From the NCBI GenBank assembly GCA_031772625.1, contig CM062815.1, positions 118,800,989 to 118,864,988 on the forward strand: a stretch of 64,000 nucleotides of DNA, in the 5' to 3' direction. Source of the DNA: Pinus tabuliformis. Its lineage: Eukaryota; Streptophyta; Pinopsida; Pinales; Pinaceae. Position 1 is the stretch's first letter; each line of letters begins with the position of its first letter. The position numbers and the translations under genes are program-made. Under the pieces are notes generated by a model. That model saw only the letters and a list, made by a program, of their open reading frames with translations, was not told the DNA's origin and did no database searches. This document shows, one piece after another, positions 22,325 through 34,507 of this stretch.

Positions 22325-23050
22325 TTAAAAAAAATTGTTTTTATTCAAACAGGCAAGACAGATGAAGGAATCCTTGAAAATGAGTCTAGAAGAAAGACTT
22401 CTGGTCAAAAAGAATTTCCACCTTCTGAAGTGATCACGGAACGTTGTTAAAATGAGTTCCAGGATATTACTGAAGCAGGAAACTTTGCAGATCTTTGTAC
22501 CTTGATTCATGATATGCAATAGATTTGGAAGAGAGTGTGAGATATCGGTCAGGAGATGATTAACCTTGCAGAAAGTCTTACACAGTATTCACAAGCCTCT
22601 TATAAGAAACAGGTGTCTCGTTTGCTTGAGGGAGAAGCTGAAGGAAATTGCAACATCACTCATATAGACATTACTACGAGAACAAGTATCAGTGAAGCAT
22701 TTCTTGATCGCGATGTTCTGGATCAGCAGCCTCAGGAAACCATTGATTGTTGCCACAGCAGTAAACAGACTGACAAAATGATGCGAAACTTCAAGAGAAG
22801 AAGAGGGTTGTAACCCATGCATATCTTTGAGTAATGTGCAAGAAGATGCTCATAGTAAGGAGGTTTCCAGTTGTATGGAAACTGTTGAGTTACAAGGAAT
22901 TCGAGAGTATGGTAGTGTGTCAAAATTCGAAAAGTTTGTTGAACAAGTCAAATATTATCTAATGACAAGAAGGATGGACTATAAAATCCATTTTCATTTA
23001 AAAATTAAGTTTTATTCAAATGGAAAATGTAAAATAGGAAAGCACGCCTA
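22325..23050 (+). pseudogene. Unrecognised coding-like fragment
   Basis: Reading through stops, + strand frames show codon-like order: a charged stretch ending in ITEAGNFADLCTLIHDMQ, then the open frame 22556-22813 (MINLAESLTQYSQASYKKQV ... FLDRDVLDQQPQETIDCCHS), then a further open stretch 22827-23051. A coiled-coil-like polar protein is likely. I do not recognise the family and assign no function. It lies in the same 3.3-kb segment as the pyrophosphatase copy, so it may be a second captured gene fragment. Confidence 0.35.
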
Positions 23051-23961
23051 AATTTAAAACAAAGACATCCACCAGGGCAGAGAAATAGGATTCGATTTCC
23101 TATTTATGACTTCAGTTGCATTTCAAAGGGTCTACGCTCCAGATTTGGTCTTTTAGTTGGTCATCAGAGAATTTCAAGGGGAACGTTGTTCTCTTTTCTA
23201 TCTTTATCAATCCAGTTGAAACAAACCCTTGTTTTTGGTCGATCTGTTTTCTCATAGCAGAGTCTATTTATTTTATTGTGAAGCATTTGTAAAGGGTTGG
23301 AATTTCTGGGAACAGTGGGAGGAAAAACTCAGCGATTCATTATACAGTTTGGCCAGGAGATTAATAAAATGATGCAGCTCTGATTCATGAGATCCCTGTG
23401 GTGTGAGTTTTAGCAAATATGTTTTTTCTCTGTTTCATATGTATCCTTTTATGTTTACATTTCATTCATGATCATTTCCAGTTGAATGTTTTTAAGTAAG
23501 AAAGGTAGAATCCATTTTATTGCTCTGCCTTGGAAAAGCATTCAACCTCTGTGTGACTTCTTCTGTTTGAAAAGGATTCATCAGTTATGCCCTTTTCAAC
23601 CTCTCAACAGTCTTTCCACTCCATATTATTTCAATCTGATTGCTAAACCTCCTGCCTATCTTGCCTCACGAAATATTCTATGTCTTTGATTTAATTTCCC
23701 AGCTTAGGCGGTCCTTTGGTCCCATACAGCCCAAAAAATTCAGTCATTCAATCAATTACCTCTTTCATATTTATTTACTAGCCTAAAATCAGTATTCATA
23801 TTTCAGTCATCTCGAGCCCCATCGCTTGTCTTTTGCCGAGATCGACCAGGAGAGAGCCCTCTCCTGTCCTCGTAGGGCTAGCTACGAGGCTGAGCATGGT
23901 TTGATGTGGACCTAGAACCTTGTCTTTTCAGCCTGAGGCAAATTTAGGCTCTAACAGGTAG

Positions 23962-26900
23962 GATGTAAATCACATGGGCATCAAAGAGGTGACTTTCTCA
24001 AGGTTGAGATGATCCTAAATTATGTAAGAACTATGCACATGAGATGACATTCTAGCAAGATGCAATATAAGGGAGTTAAACCACAATTTGTAATTTAAAA
24101 GATACAAATTATAATTATTCTATAAGGAATCTAATTACATACAAAAATAATAATTGCAATTTCTATAAAATAGAGTAAACAGACAAAGTGCTAGAAACAA
24201 AATAAACAACTTAATCTTGAAAACAAAGTATCGTATTTGCATGATTAATGAGTTGTAGCAATATATGGAATGAGAAACAAACTGAGTTACTGAGCTAATT
24301 GAAATATAAAGAAATATTGGAAACTAAACCATATAGTTATAGGCATTACTTAGCTAAGGAAGGGGACTTAGTGGCCATACCTCCTTATATGAGGTAATGG
24401 TTATAGTGGTTTCATAACACTAATTAATCAGTGTGTCATTCAAGAATATGAAATGGAAATAGGACATGAACTTATATTAATAATTTTTAATGCATATTAT
24501 AATCAAGAACTTCCCTCTATCTCTATCTTCTCTCTATGGCTCGAGTGGAGCTGAATTTTTATACATATTGCTTGTTATCCTAAATTATCAAGGAAATTGA
24601 GGGACAAACATGAGTATCTTCAGGTTCTCAAGTTGTTTCCCTCTGTTACGAACATTTCTTTTAAAAATATACAAAATACCAAACAATGTTGACTCTCTCA
24701 ATTGTGCGACAAGTGGTAAGTGGGTTACTTTCCTGATGTGGTCATATTTTCTCTATTGGATGATCCTCAGCCTCTATTTATTTCCTTTATTGGGTGGATA
24801 AGTTGCTAGTAAATCTTTGGTTGAAAATGGGAGGTTGACTAACCATTGAGCTATGCTAGCTTCTTTGGAGTTGCAACAGTTATGTCCAACAGCTAATTGT
24901 CAGTGTGTTGCAACAACAATTTCCAGGTGAGTTGTAACATAAAACCTCATGTGTTTTGTAGTGCAAGATGATATTGTTGTAGGACCATGCAAATCATTTT
25001 GTATCACTAGCATTGTAACATCGTATTGCAAGAAGGCTTCTAGACTCCATCATGTTGTAGTAGCAAGGTCACAATAGTCTTGCAGTAGTGTGTTCAAGGG
25101 AGTTATAGTAGCCTAGGGGTGTTGTAGTAGTGAGTGATCCATATTGCATCATTATATTCATTTTCATCCATGTTGATGCTTTCAAAGTGGAAAAAGTGGA
25201 GAAATCATCTCATAGAACCATTTTTACCTGTGAGACCCAATTTGCAAATTGGTGTCAGAAACATTCCAGTAGTAATTTGAGCCATCAAACAAAAAAAAAT
25301 GGGGTAATATATTTTTCTTAAGTTCAATATCTTTTGGTGTTAATCTACACACAGAGAGATTTCCAACATCACAAAAATCGCCTCAATCAGAGTCCATATG
25401 AAAAAGTTATGCCATCCATAAGTTAACCTTCTTGTTTTGACCACCATAATTCGAGAGGATGCCATGTCAACCCCCATTACTCATGGAGAAGGGGTTAGCC
25501 ATGTGATAAGGATGAAGAATACTCAAAAAGAGTCTATATTATAACTCTATTTAAGAGTTGGATTCAAACCTAATAACTAGTAGATTATCAAGTTATGTTA
25601 TAACTAGACCACTAGGAGGAAAAGGGGTCCCATTCTATTCGAGTGCATTTTGTTCCATAAATGAGGAGAGTAGTCAAGATGGGAGGGGGATAGAGAAAAC
25701 AAAGAGGATTTGTGCACTATAGCAACCCATTTGCCACAAGCTTCACTTATTTGTACTTGCATCCATTTTTCTATTCATACAAAGAGAGCAGAGTGACCTT
25801 AACTTCGAGTTGGGTTTTGTCCTAAAAGGGTTTCCCAAGTTATGTGGTGTTAGTTTATGATTTGTGAGTTTTATTTTGATGTTCTCTATTTTTTGCATAA
25901 TTATGACTTGCATGCATATGAAATAAACAATAATTTACAATTCCAGAAATCTAAGGAGAAATAAACCCTCAAAATGTACATTTCATATTTTGAGCATAAT
26001 TTTGTTAGATTTTTTGTGACGAACTTTCTAGTGGAATATCCACGATAGTTTATGGATCACAATTATTTTCTAAAACATTCTATTATCATCCTAGTGGGTC
26101 AATTTAAATCTTGGAATTCCACTCCTTACTTTTCATTAACCAATGTTTCACTATACTACATAGAGGATTTAATGATACTTGATCAAGTTCTTGAGCTATC
26201 TTTGAGGGGTTATCGAATTATTCACATATTGCATTCATGCTTCTTGAAAATTATGAAAATATATATTTAGAAGAGGCATTCATTAATCAAATCCTCAATT
26301 AAAACTTTGGGATTGTCTTTACTTTCCTAGAGCATATACCTCTATGTTATTTTAGCATAGATAGATGTTAAAATCTACAAAGAAACACCACACATAATGA
26401 GGTGGAGAGGATATTATCTAAAAAAACAATTTACCATCTTTCCACTGTATAAATCTTCTTATTTATAATTTTCTCAAACTTGATTTTGCCTTTGTTATTT
26501 TATCCCAGTCTATGAGGATCCCCTTCCAATTTAACAAAGCTAAGAGTTATGTTCTAAAAATTGTTATTACATTAATAGGTATATGGTTGATATTTGAAAT
26601 AAATCCATTCTTGCACTTGTTACACTACTTGGATTTCCTTATTGTTTACCTTTCCATGCTCATAATTCTTTGTTGCACTATTATGAGTGCACAAGTTTAT
26701 GTATAATGCAAGTGTCAATTCCTTATTAGATTTAAGCATGAACTCATGGCATGTTAAGAATAGTATTACATGAAATATGATGATATATGAGATAAAAGAA
26801 GTTATCCATTAACGTTATCTTCATCCAAGCAATAATCTTTCTCGATCTAATGTTATATGTGTCGACCATGAGTGATGAAGCATTCACATAAAAATTGATG

Positions 26901-28269
26901 TAAAATAGTTGAGGAAAAGTCCTTAATTACGATGCTTATCTATGTATGCTTTGATTGGTTTTCATTTTATTCTTAAGTATGTGATTCTTACTACATGCAA
27001 TGACATAATTACCATGTCATCATTGTAAATAATTCAAGGATCTACATGGACAAGCAAAAGAAAAAAGCATGACCAAGTTATCACAATATAAACAAGGGTA
27101 CTTCGATAAGGTATTCACAAGTAAGAGGATTTTGAAATTATCATATCAACACAAGGAAAGAATAGGAGATCCAAACTTAAGCCTAGGCTAGTCATCTAGA
27201 TAAACTCAAAGTAGAGATCAAGTGCACTTGAGAGCACTTGAATACTTGATATTAAGTAGAGAGAACTTGAGTACTTGCAATACACTTCTATATCTCATCA
27301 TTATTCAATCATAAATAATAAATGGCCAAAATTAAGGGATCAAATAAATCATCATCTATTGCATCAACAAAGACAACTTTCACGAAAGAGGCAAAAAAAA
27401 TAAGCAAATAAGTTCTAGCATATCTAATATTCTAGTGAAAAACCAATGAGTTTAGCTTACATGCATCAAAAGAGTCTGGAGAAACTAAAGAATATCAACA
27501 CATGTAAAACTCCACATAAATTTCTCATAACTAAAGTAATTTCAACAAGGAGACATGTGAATCAGTGGAGAAACAATTTATGAATCCAAAGACATTCTTA
27601 TTCAAACATAGAATCATCACATACCTAGAGGAAAAGCATTATACAATTCCTCAACCAAACTTACCTAAATAAAAAGAGGACTACACGAAGTAGAAGCAAG
27701 GATTAGTCTAATAATCAATTAAAATATCTCAAAGAAAAAGTAAGACCTAAATATAGGGAAACCCCCACAATGAGCAAGTCATGTATATTGAGATAATCAA
27801 ATATTCCATTCACATTAACACATGAAACTGATGAGTGAGATCCATTTAGGAAATAATATCTTGAGAGCATAGTAAATACCATAAAAAGGCACCCCTAGCA
27901 TTCATGTGCACTTCAATTAATAGGGTAAGTAAGGCAAACCAATCAAATACCTTGAAATCATCCTAGAGCTCGAAACGCATCGAAAATATAAGCCACAAGT
28001 ATAATAAGACTCAATAAATGAGGCTTAAAAATTTTGGAGGGTCCTGAGGCCCTAGGTTTTGGAGTTTGTTGATGACCTACATGGGATTTATCATAATGAA
28101 GCTAGGGGGAGATGTTTATATACTATGCTCTCTTCTATGGCACTCTCTACATTTAAAGACAAGATGAATATGCATGTGGCATAGTTCACTAGTGAACTTA
28201 TGGGAATGGATCAAATCAAGCTAGAAATAAGCATTTGGAGGGACTCTTATCATAGTTCATCCACCCTAA
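23962..28269. other. Non-coding DNA, nothing recognised
   Basis: AT-rich, with short open frames on both strands lacking motifs. No LTR, terminal repeat or gene could be supported by eye. Confidence 0.4.
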
Positions 28270-28806
28270 TGAGTCTTAGATTTGACCAATATTTTTCATA
28301 TATTGGATAACCCTTTTTTCCATCCTACCTTGTTTTATCCCTCCTTTTCTTACATTTTGTTATCGTTTCTGTTAGTTTCACATTATTAACAGCTACAAGT
28401 TAAACAAGGAGATGATTTAACACATTTACTCATGAATTAGTTTGTGTTTTGGGTGTAACTTTCCTTTATTAATTAACCTTGGGTGTCACAACCTTTACAT
28501 GTTCTACAAGATTACTAGTTGTTGACCAAACTATCGGAAGTGCACAAACCATGGGGGTAGAGATGATGAACATATGAAAGAAACTTATCGACAAACTACT
28601 GGAAGTCGTTATAGGAAATTGATAGTTACGCTTCCAGTCTTGGACTTATCATTTAATGGTTGGCTTAACCACTTAAATTGGCACAGCTTAGGATATAACC
28701 TTTTTCAAAAGAAAATCTTCTTACATCCTAAATATGTGGTTTTGTTGTAACAGTCATACCGTGAAGTTATGATATATATTTCCCATTTTGTATATTTTTT
28801 ATCATG
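28270..28806 (+). repeat. 5' LTR of the host element, left part
   Basis: Matches 58972-59110 closely (for example tttttcatatattggataaccc). The LTR is interrupted at 28806 by element A and resumes at 32164. Confidence 0.6.
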
Positions 28807-29139
28807 TGTTATGAAACCAGCTCACAAAAAGATAGAAAAGATATATCAACGCCTTAGAAATAAGCCTCTTCGAGGGGGAAACCTCCTTTACATTACACAA
28901 ATGAACAATTCTTAGATGATACAAATGACAAGACCTCCTTTCTATATATAGGAGTCTAAGGGATCATAATATAATCAGAGCCGACATAACAATAATAATG
29001 TAAGGGCGCAATAATAACAATAGTGGGCTTCTATGGGGCACAATAATAACAATATGGGGACTACATGGGCACAACAATATAATAAGGGGGTTGTACTAAT
29101 AACAATAAGGGGTTACACTAGTAGTATAGGAACCTAACA
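28807..29139 (-). repeat. 3' LTR of element A
   Basis: TG...CA ends, 333 bp; contains repeated aacaataa words. Confidence 0.9.
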
Positions 29140-29330
29140 TACCCCTCTCCTTCAAAAAGTGTTGTCTTCAACACTTGAGTAGTTCTTGATTCTTATGCAT
29201 AAATTCTTGTCCTCCCATGTGGAATCTTCAGCGGGTAAGTTCCTCCACTTGATGAGATACTCTGGAACTGATCTATTTCGTAGCCGTCGATTTCTCGGTT
29301 CTATGACTGCTTCAGGTTCCAATATGATTT
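29140..29330 (-). pseudogene. Chromodomain end and polypurine tract of element A
   Basis: On the - strand the end of pol reads RNRRLRNRSVPEYLIKWRNL and PAEDSTWEDKNL, a chromodomain (YLIKWxxLPxxDSTWE) that would bind modified histone tails and steer integration. The tract AAGGAGAGGGGTA follows next to the 3' LTR. Confidence 0.75.
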
Positions 29331-29987
29331 TTCCTTCCTTGTCAAGTTATCGCAATATTGTTTGAACTGGGACCTTCTGCAACTTTTGAATGAGTTCCCA
29401 CTCCTTTGGGCATATGGATATCTGTAAGGCCTGATGTTCGGAGGAACACTTCCTAGAATCAAATGAATAGCATGATCATGATCACGAATAGGTGGGAGGC
29501 CTTTTGGAGTCTCAAATACCTTGGAATGGTTGTCCAAAACGTTTTGGAGATCTGGAGATATACATGATTTCGATGTGGCATCCTCTAATGAACATAATTG
29601 TGCAATTACACCCCATTGTTCTTTATTTAGAAGCTTTGTCATTCTATTAGAGTTGATTATCTTTATAGGTTTCCCTTCTATACCCCTCAATTCAACTTCC
29701 TTTCCCTCCCAAAAAAATTTCAAGAAAAGTTCTTGAAAATTAAAAGCTATCATACCCAAAGATTGTAGCCATTGGACTCCTAGTAAAACATCAGCACCAC
29801 GCATTGGAATGGAAATCATTGGGCTATTCAATACATATTCTCCCATGGATAGATTGATATTATGGCACTTTCCAGAGAAATTTATAGTTCCTCCACTTGC
29901 AACCATCACTTGACACTCTAGTGCTAGATATAGGAAGCAATTCAATTCCTTGGCTATCTTACAATGAATAAAATTATGGGTACTGCC
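29301..29987 (-). pseudogene. Protease region and start of reverse transcriptase, element A
   Basis: After an in-frame TAA at 29988-29990, which replaces the serine codon of the catalytic D-S-G, the frame continues: GSTHNFIHCKIAKELNCFLY, then GGADVLLG-like RGADVLLGVQWLQSLG, then DHAIHLILGSVPPNIRPYRY, the lead-in to reverse transcriptase. Soon after YPYAQ the sequence switches to another frame of the integrase tail, marking the deletion join near 29.39 kb. Apart from the stop, this part is open for 214 codons. Confidence 0.75.
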
Positions 29988-31061
29988 TTAATCAATCAAC
30001 ACTATTACCTTTTTCTTCTTGATATGACATTCTATCTTGATAGTTTCAGGAGTGGTAATTTCTTCCAATGCATTACAAGATATGGTCGGATTCATTTCTT
30101 GATGCTCGATGTGATCTTTCAATTCTTGAACATTTTTCTTCTTGATATGTCCTTCTATATTGATAATTTGAGGAGTGGTAATTCCAGCCAATGCATTACA
30201 AGATATGGTCGGATTCATTTCTTCTTTCTTGATGTGATCTTTCACTTCTTGAAACTTTTTTTTCTTGATATGTCCTTCTATCTTTAGAGTTTGAGGAGTG
30301 GTAATTCTTTCCAATGCTTTACAAGATATGGTCGGATTAATTTCTTCTTTCTCTGGGGTGGTTTCTTGGTGTATATCCTCTTCTTTTGATGTTTCTTGAT
30401 CCTTTTCTTCCTCCTCTTCATAATCTATGTAAAATAAATTATTCTCGGCACACTTATGACCTTTAGTGTATTTGCTATCACAATTGTAACAATGCCCTTT
30501 TTCTCTTTTTTCTTCCAATTGTTGTGGTGTAAACCTTGTAGGTTGTGGAAGGCTAGGAGAAAAAACACTTCCATAGTTATAGTCGTGAGTAGTGGGATTC
30601 CTTGTTTCCATAATTTCGCTTTCAATTTTTCTTGCCAACCTGAATGCCTTCTCCAATGAATTAGGTTCCCAAAGACGAACCTCGTGTTGAATGTTATCCT
30701 TTAAAGTCCCTATGAAGACATCAACCATTTTCTTCTCTGGAATATCATTTACCCTTATATTCAATTTTTGGAAGTCCTCAATGTGCTCTTCCATTGAACC
30801 CTTTTGTTTGAGATTTATCAATTGGCTAAAGAAGGTGTTTCTCTTTGTATCCTCATAATGTGCTATCATTTCCTCTGTGAAAATTGACCACGTGACAAGT
30901 GGTTTACGAGAACAAAGCCCTTTATACCATAAAATTTGATTCAGTTTTAAATAGCTAGATGTAATACGTACCTTTTGTAATAGTGGTACACCATGTAGAT
31001 CAAAATATTTCTCCATCTGCAGTATCCAATTTATCGGATCCTTGCCATCAAACTTCCTCAT
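29988..31061 (-). CDS. Gag of element A, 357-codon open frame
   Basis: Long open frame with MRKFDGKDPINWILQMEKYF and a capsid-type helix region (FFSQLINLKQKGSMEEHIED), then a zinc knuckle CYNCDSKYTKGHKC (variant spacing usual in chromoviruses), an acidic EEEEEKDQETSKEED stretch and three repeats of a MNPTISC...ITTPQ...IEGHIKKKK module. Gag forms the particle and packages RNA. The start is the first ATG; the coiled-coil N-terminus seen in element C is absent, because the matching ATG is GCG here. It ends at the stop within the protease active site. Confidence 0.7.
   Translation of the reverse strand: MRKFDGKDPINWILQMEKYFDLHGVPLLQKVRITSSYLKLNQILWYKGLCSRKPLVTWSIFTEEMIAHYEDTKRNTFFSQLINLKQKGSMEEHIEDFQKLNIRVNDIPEKKMVDVFIGTLKDNIQHEVRLWEPNSLEKAFRLARKIESEIMETRNPTTHDYNYGSVFSPSLPQPTRFTPQQLEEKREKGHCYNCDSKYTKGHKCAENNLFYIDYEEEEEKDQETSKEEDIHQETTPEKEEINPTISCKALERITTPQTLKIEGHIKKKKFQEVKDHIKKEEMNPTISCNALAGITTPQIINIEGHIKKKNVQELKDHIEHQEMNPTISCNALEEITTPETIKIECHIKKKKVIVLID
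29991..30360 (-). repeat. Three in-frame copies of the protease-leader module in element A
   Basis: A block of about 120 bases encoding MNPTISC-x-A-L..ITTPQ..KIEGHIKKKK plus VKDHI-linker occurs three times; only the last runs into the protease active site. Element B also has three, element C has one. Confidence 0.85.
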
Positions 31062-31845
31062 CTCACTTTTTCTTTATTTTAGGAGCTCAATCTTGAAATG
31101 ACTGTAACTCTGTACTTTCGGATCTTAAGTTCTGAAATTTTGGTCTATAATAGCCCTCTAATACCTCTTTCTAACTCCGCGAGTCTGAGTGCAATTGGAT
31201 TCCTAAAGAAAGATATATTCTCAATCTCCCGCGATGACCTAATTATAGACTAGTTTAGTAGAGTGAACTTGTATGACATGCCATGTGTGACTATTTCAAC
31301 TTTAGGTTTTGAAAATTATACCCAAAGAAAATACTGTCTGTCCTCTTTTTGTAACTTCTTACAAAATTTCAATCTGATGCTCAGAGAGAACGTTATGACG
31401 ATTTTCCCAAGTTCACCTGTTTAGGATGTAATTAGGGAGTATGCAAAAACCCTAACTTCCTCAGATCATAAATCTGAAAATATAGCGATACAAGATCTAA
31501 AATTCAGACCCGAAGTTCAGACTGCTTTCTTCTCAAATTTGTTTTTTTTTTAGCTTCTGAAACTTCATAGTGAACAAGTTATAGTGAAACTTCCACGATG
31601 ACCTATTTTAGATGAAATTCTAGAGCTTTCGAAAAACCTAACTTCCTCATATCATATCTCCACAAATATAGCGAGACGAGACCTGAAATTCGGACACGAG
31701 ATTCAACGAGATTTCTTCTCAAATGGGTTTTCTGTTAGCTTCTGAAATGTCACAGAGAAAAAAAAAATTAGAGAAAAAGTAAGAAAAAGTTATAGCGAAA
31801 ATTCCATGATGGCCTGTTTGGAGTAGCGAAACCCTAGAATCCAAA

Positions 31846-31858
31846 GCTTTGATACCAA
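31846..31858 (-). promoter_or_regulatory. Primer-binding site of element A
   Basis: Just inside the 5' LTR the - strand reads TGGTATCAAAGC, one change from TGGTATCAGAGC, complementary to the 3' end of plant initiator methionine tRNA. Confidence 0.8.
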
Positions 31859-31859
31859 A

Positions 31860-32158
31860 TGTTATGAAACCAGCTCACAAAAAGATAGAACAGATATATC
31901 AATGCCTTAGAAATAAGCTTCTTCGAGGGGGAAACCTCATTTAAATTACACAGATGAACAATTCTTAGATGATACAAATGACAAGACCTCCTTTCTATAT
32001 AAGAGTCTAAGGGGTCATAATATAATCAGAGCCGACATAACAATAATAATGTAAGGGCACAATAATAACAATATGGGGACTACATGGGCACAACAATATA
32101 ATAAGGGGGTTGTACTAATAACAATAAGGGGTTACACTAGTAGTATAGGGACCTAACA
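31860..32158 (-). repeat. 5' LTR of element A
   Basis: 299 bp, same ends as the 3' LTR. Confidence 0.9.
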
Positions 32159-32163
32159 TCATG

Positions 32164-32941
32164 GTTGTAATAATAAATTATTTTGGTGATGTATAGGTCA
32201 GAGATCCTTAGATTTGGGTCTCGTGGTCCAAACTCCTAAATACTAAATTTCTATATAATGATGTAAGTTATTGGAAAAAGGTTAGTCAACATACTGAGAC
32301 TGGAGAAAGGGCCATACTTTGTAACAACTCTATACTCTGTAATTTTTAGGGGGAATTAATGAATTTTTAGGGGGAATTAAGGCACCTATCCTGGGATGCA
32401 CTTGCAATGTTGTTAGGATTTATTATTATATAATTTTATTTGTTTATGTTTTACCTACATAGAACAAATGTAATCATTTCTAGCTCCATCCCTATTAGTT
32501 TGAGTTGTGATATTCTATGTATAATGGTGTGCAGGCCCTTGGTACGAGTAGTTGGTAACAATGGGAATTCGATAGGTGGTTGAAAGACTACAGGACTCAA
32601 ACTTATGACTCCTAAGTGATTTTTTTTTTCATGTTTGATTTATTTGGCATTGTGTGTTTCTTGAATTCTTGAACCTATTGGACATATTTAGGATGTTGAC
32701 AATTGCTATGATGATTTAATTTACTATTTATATACATGTTTGTATGGCATGTAAAATGTGAATCCATGTTCAATTAAATTACTGAGGAGTATTCTTTTAG
32801 CATATTTATTTAGTGTCTTTTCTTTACCACTCAAACCAATTAAGCTTATTTCTGCATATACATTGTTGAAATCTCATTAGCTTACAAGATCCTGGTTGAT
32901 TATTTAATGAACAAAAATTTAAGCAATTAAATTTCCCAACA
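32164..32941 (+). repeat. 5' LTR of the host element, right part
   Basis: Resumes after element A and ends ...TTTCCCAACA. From about 32380 it aligns with 59170-60170, interrupted there by the fold-back insertion. Confidence 0.6.
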
Positions 32942-32945
32942 TTTT

Positions 32946-32963
32946 TGGCATTGTTTCTAAGGA
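32946..32963 (+). promoter_or_regulatory. Decayed primer-binding site of the host element
   Basis: TGGCATTGTTTCTAAGGA follows the LTR end. It looks like TGGCGCCGTTGCCGGGGA, the site common in Tat/Athila elements, after several C-to-T and G-to-A changes. Confidence 0.55.
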
Positions 32964-33148
32964 GGTGTCAAGGAACTAGGTCTTTATATTGGTTTGTTTT
33001 TGTATATATTTCTTTGTAGGCCCTTTTTTAGCAGTGTTAAACATCTTAAAACACAGAGAGACATGAATTGTAAGATGAGAGGTAAGAACCTATGCATCCA
33101 CTTTAATGGGTTCTTTGTCTCACTTGATTTAGATGATATTGGTATTGT

Positions 33149-34507
33149 ATGAATCGAGTAAGAGGTAATGGGGGTAGGGGCAAAGGAAAATCTATTAATC
33201 TGGATAGTGCTATCAAAACAAAACAAAACAAAAAACCCACTTCTAACCTTATAATAGGTAATACTTCAGGAAAAGGGAAAGGAGACAGAGCGCCTGAAGA
33301 TCAAGTAAATTTTTGGGAATACATATCCTGGAGATAGGAACCAGTATTTGGTATAGTTGCAGATGTTTCCACCACTTCAGTTGATCCAAAGAGAGAAATA
33401 AATTTTGAAAGAGAAGTGATATCAAAACTCCAAAACAATCCAATTATAGAACTTGATCTTCCACCACTAGAGACCAAATTTAGTTTGGTTTGGGGCATAA
33501 ACATGGTGGATGGAGAAGACGAAGCTAACCATGGAGAAAACTATAGATAGGATGAGGAAGAGGTAACTTTTGGTTTTCCTATTGTTGACTGTACTACAAA
33601 TGTTCATATGAAGAATATCTCACCCTCAATATTGTCACATTCTCAAGGATTGGTAAGTGAAGATCTTGATACCTTTTTATTTGAATTTGATATTTTTTTT
33701 TGTAGCATGGATTATTCAGAACATTCACAAAAACTTAGATTATTTTTTGCTACTCTTAAATAAGTAGCCCTACAATGGTTCATTGGATTGGAAGAGAATA
33801 GGATTACAACCTGGGAGTTTATCAAAAAACAGTTTCTTAAAAAATATCAAGATTATTGTAAAGCTAGAGAACTGAAAGAAGAAATTTTAGGATGGTACAA
33901 AGAGAATATGAAAGTTTGGAGGCCTATTTAGAGAGGTTCTTATATAACCATCAACATGCTAGACAACACAATCTAGATCCTGGGAACAAAACAAAAAAAA
34001 CCTCTTTTTAAGGGGTGTTTCCAAAGAATCTATGAATATACTTAATTTAATGGGGTAAGGGGGTATCTCTAAATTTTATTTTGATGAAATTTCTGACATC
34101 TTAGGAGGTATTCCTAAGGACAGGGTAGAACTGGAAAAATTCCCCAAGATAGTTTTCCCATAAATCTAAAGGCATCCTCTAGTGGTGTAACTAGGACTAA
34201 ACTAAGAAACCTATTGGAGAAATTTAAAATTGACATCCTCAACACACTCAATTTGCAGCTTGATTCCTTTAGCTTTAAAAGGAAACAAGAGGAAGAAAAT
34301 GTAGCTCTTGTTCTTTTTTATCCTATATTTAGGAAGAAGCACCCAAAGAAAGATTTCCCTCTTAATAATGATGTTATTTGTGCTATTTGTGCAGAAGAAA
34401 ACACTATTGAAAATTGTTCATCCTTACCAGGGCTCAAGGCGGTGTACCAAGGAGATGATCAATTAGAGGAACAATTGTATTCATTAGTAGCAAAAAATAC
34501 ATGGTAA
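33149..34507 (+). pseudogene. gag of the host element
   Basis: A basic glycine-rich start (MNRVRGNGGRGKGKSI) is followed, through stops, by the capsid signature DLDTFLFEFDIFFCSMDYSE, KLRLFFATLK and VALQWFIGLEENRITTWEFI, then FLKKYQDYCKARELKEEI. The C-terminal part is open at 34214-34507 and carries FRKKHPKKDFPLNN, CAICAEENTIENCSSLPGLK and AVYQGDD, a zinc-binding tail typical of this gag family. The reverse-strand fragment at 18.5-19.8 kb belongs to the same family. Confidence 0.75.

Larger units (their letters stand above)
20653..23956 (+). mobile_element. 3.3-kb segment with TG...CA ends and 5-bp target duplication, carrying gene fragments
   Basis: The segment begins TGTTAGAG and ends CTCTAACA, an 8-bp terminal inversion, and is flanked on both sides by GGTAG (20648-20652 and 23957-23961). 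A 5-bp duplication with TG...CA ends is what LTR retroelements leave. However, I do not find two LTR copies inside, so it could be a very long solo LTR, a retroelement whose LTRs have diverged, or a DNA element of another class. It holds a decayed pyrophosphatase copy, a GC-rich patch and a second coding-like block. The strand is given for the gene fragments. Confidence 0.5.
28807..32158 (-). mobile_element. Element A: internally deleted chromovirus (Ty3/gypsy)
   Basis: LTRs 28807-29139 and 31860-32158 start TGTTATGAAACC and end CCTAACA, flanked by a perfect TSD, tcatg (28802-28806 and 32159-32163). On the - strand: PBS, gag, three protease-leader modules, protease, the very start of reverse transcriptase, then a jump to the integrase tail and chromodomain, then the polypurine tract. 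Reverse transcriptase, RNase H and the integrase core are missing, so it is non-autonomous. The right LTR lacks about 32 bases present in the left. It is inserted in the host's 5' LTR. Confidence 0.9.

Noticed and set aside
20653-23956. Paired LTRs inside the 3.3-kb segment
   Set aside because: The first and last several hundred bases share only the 8-bp ends and scattered short words.
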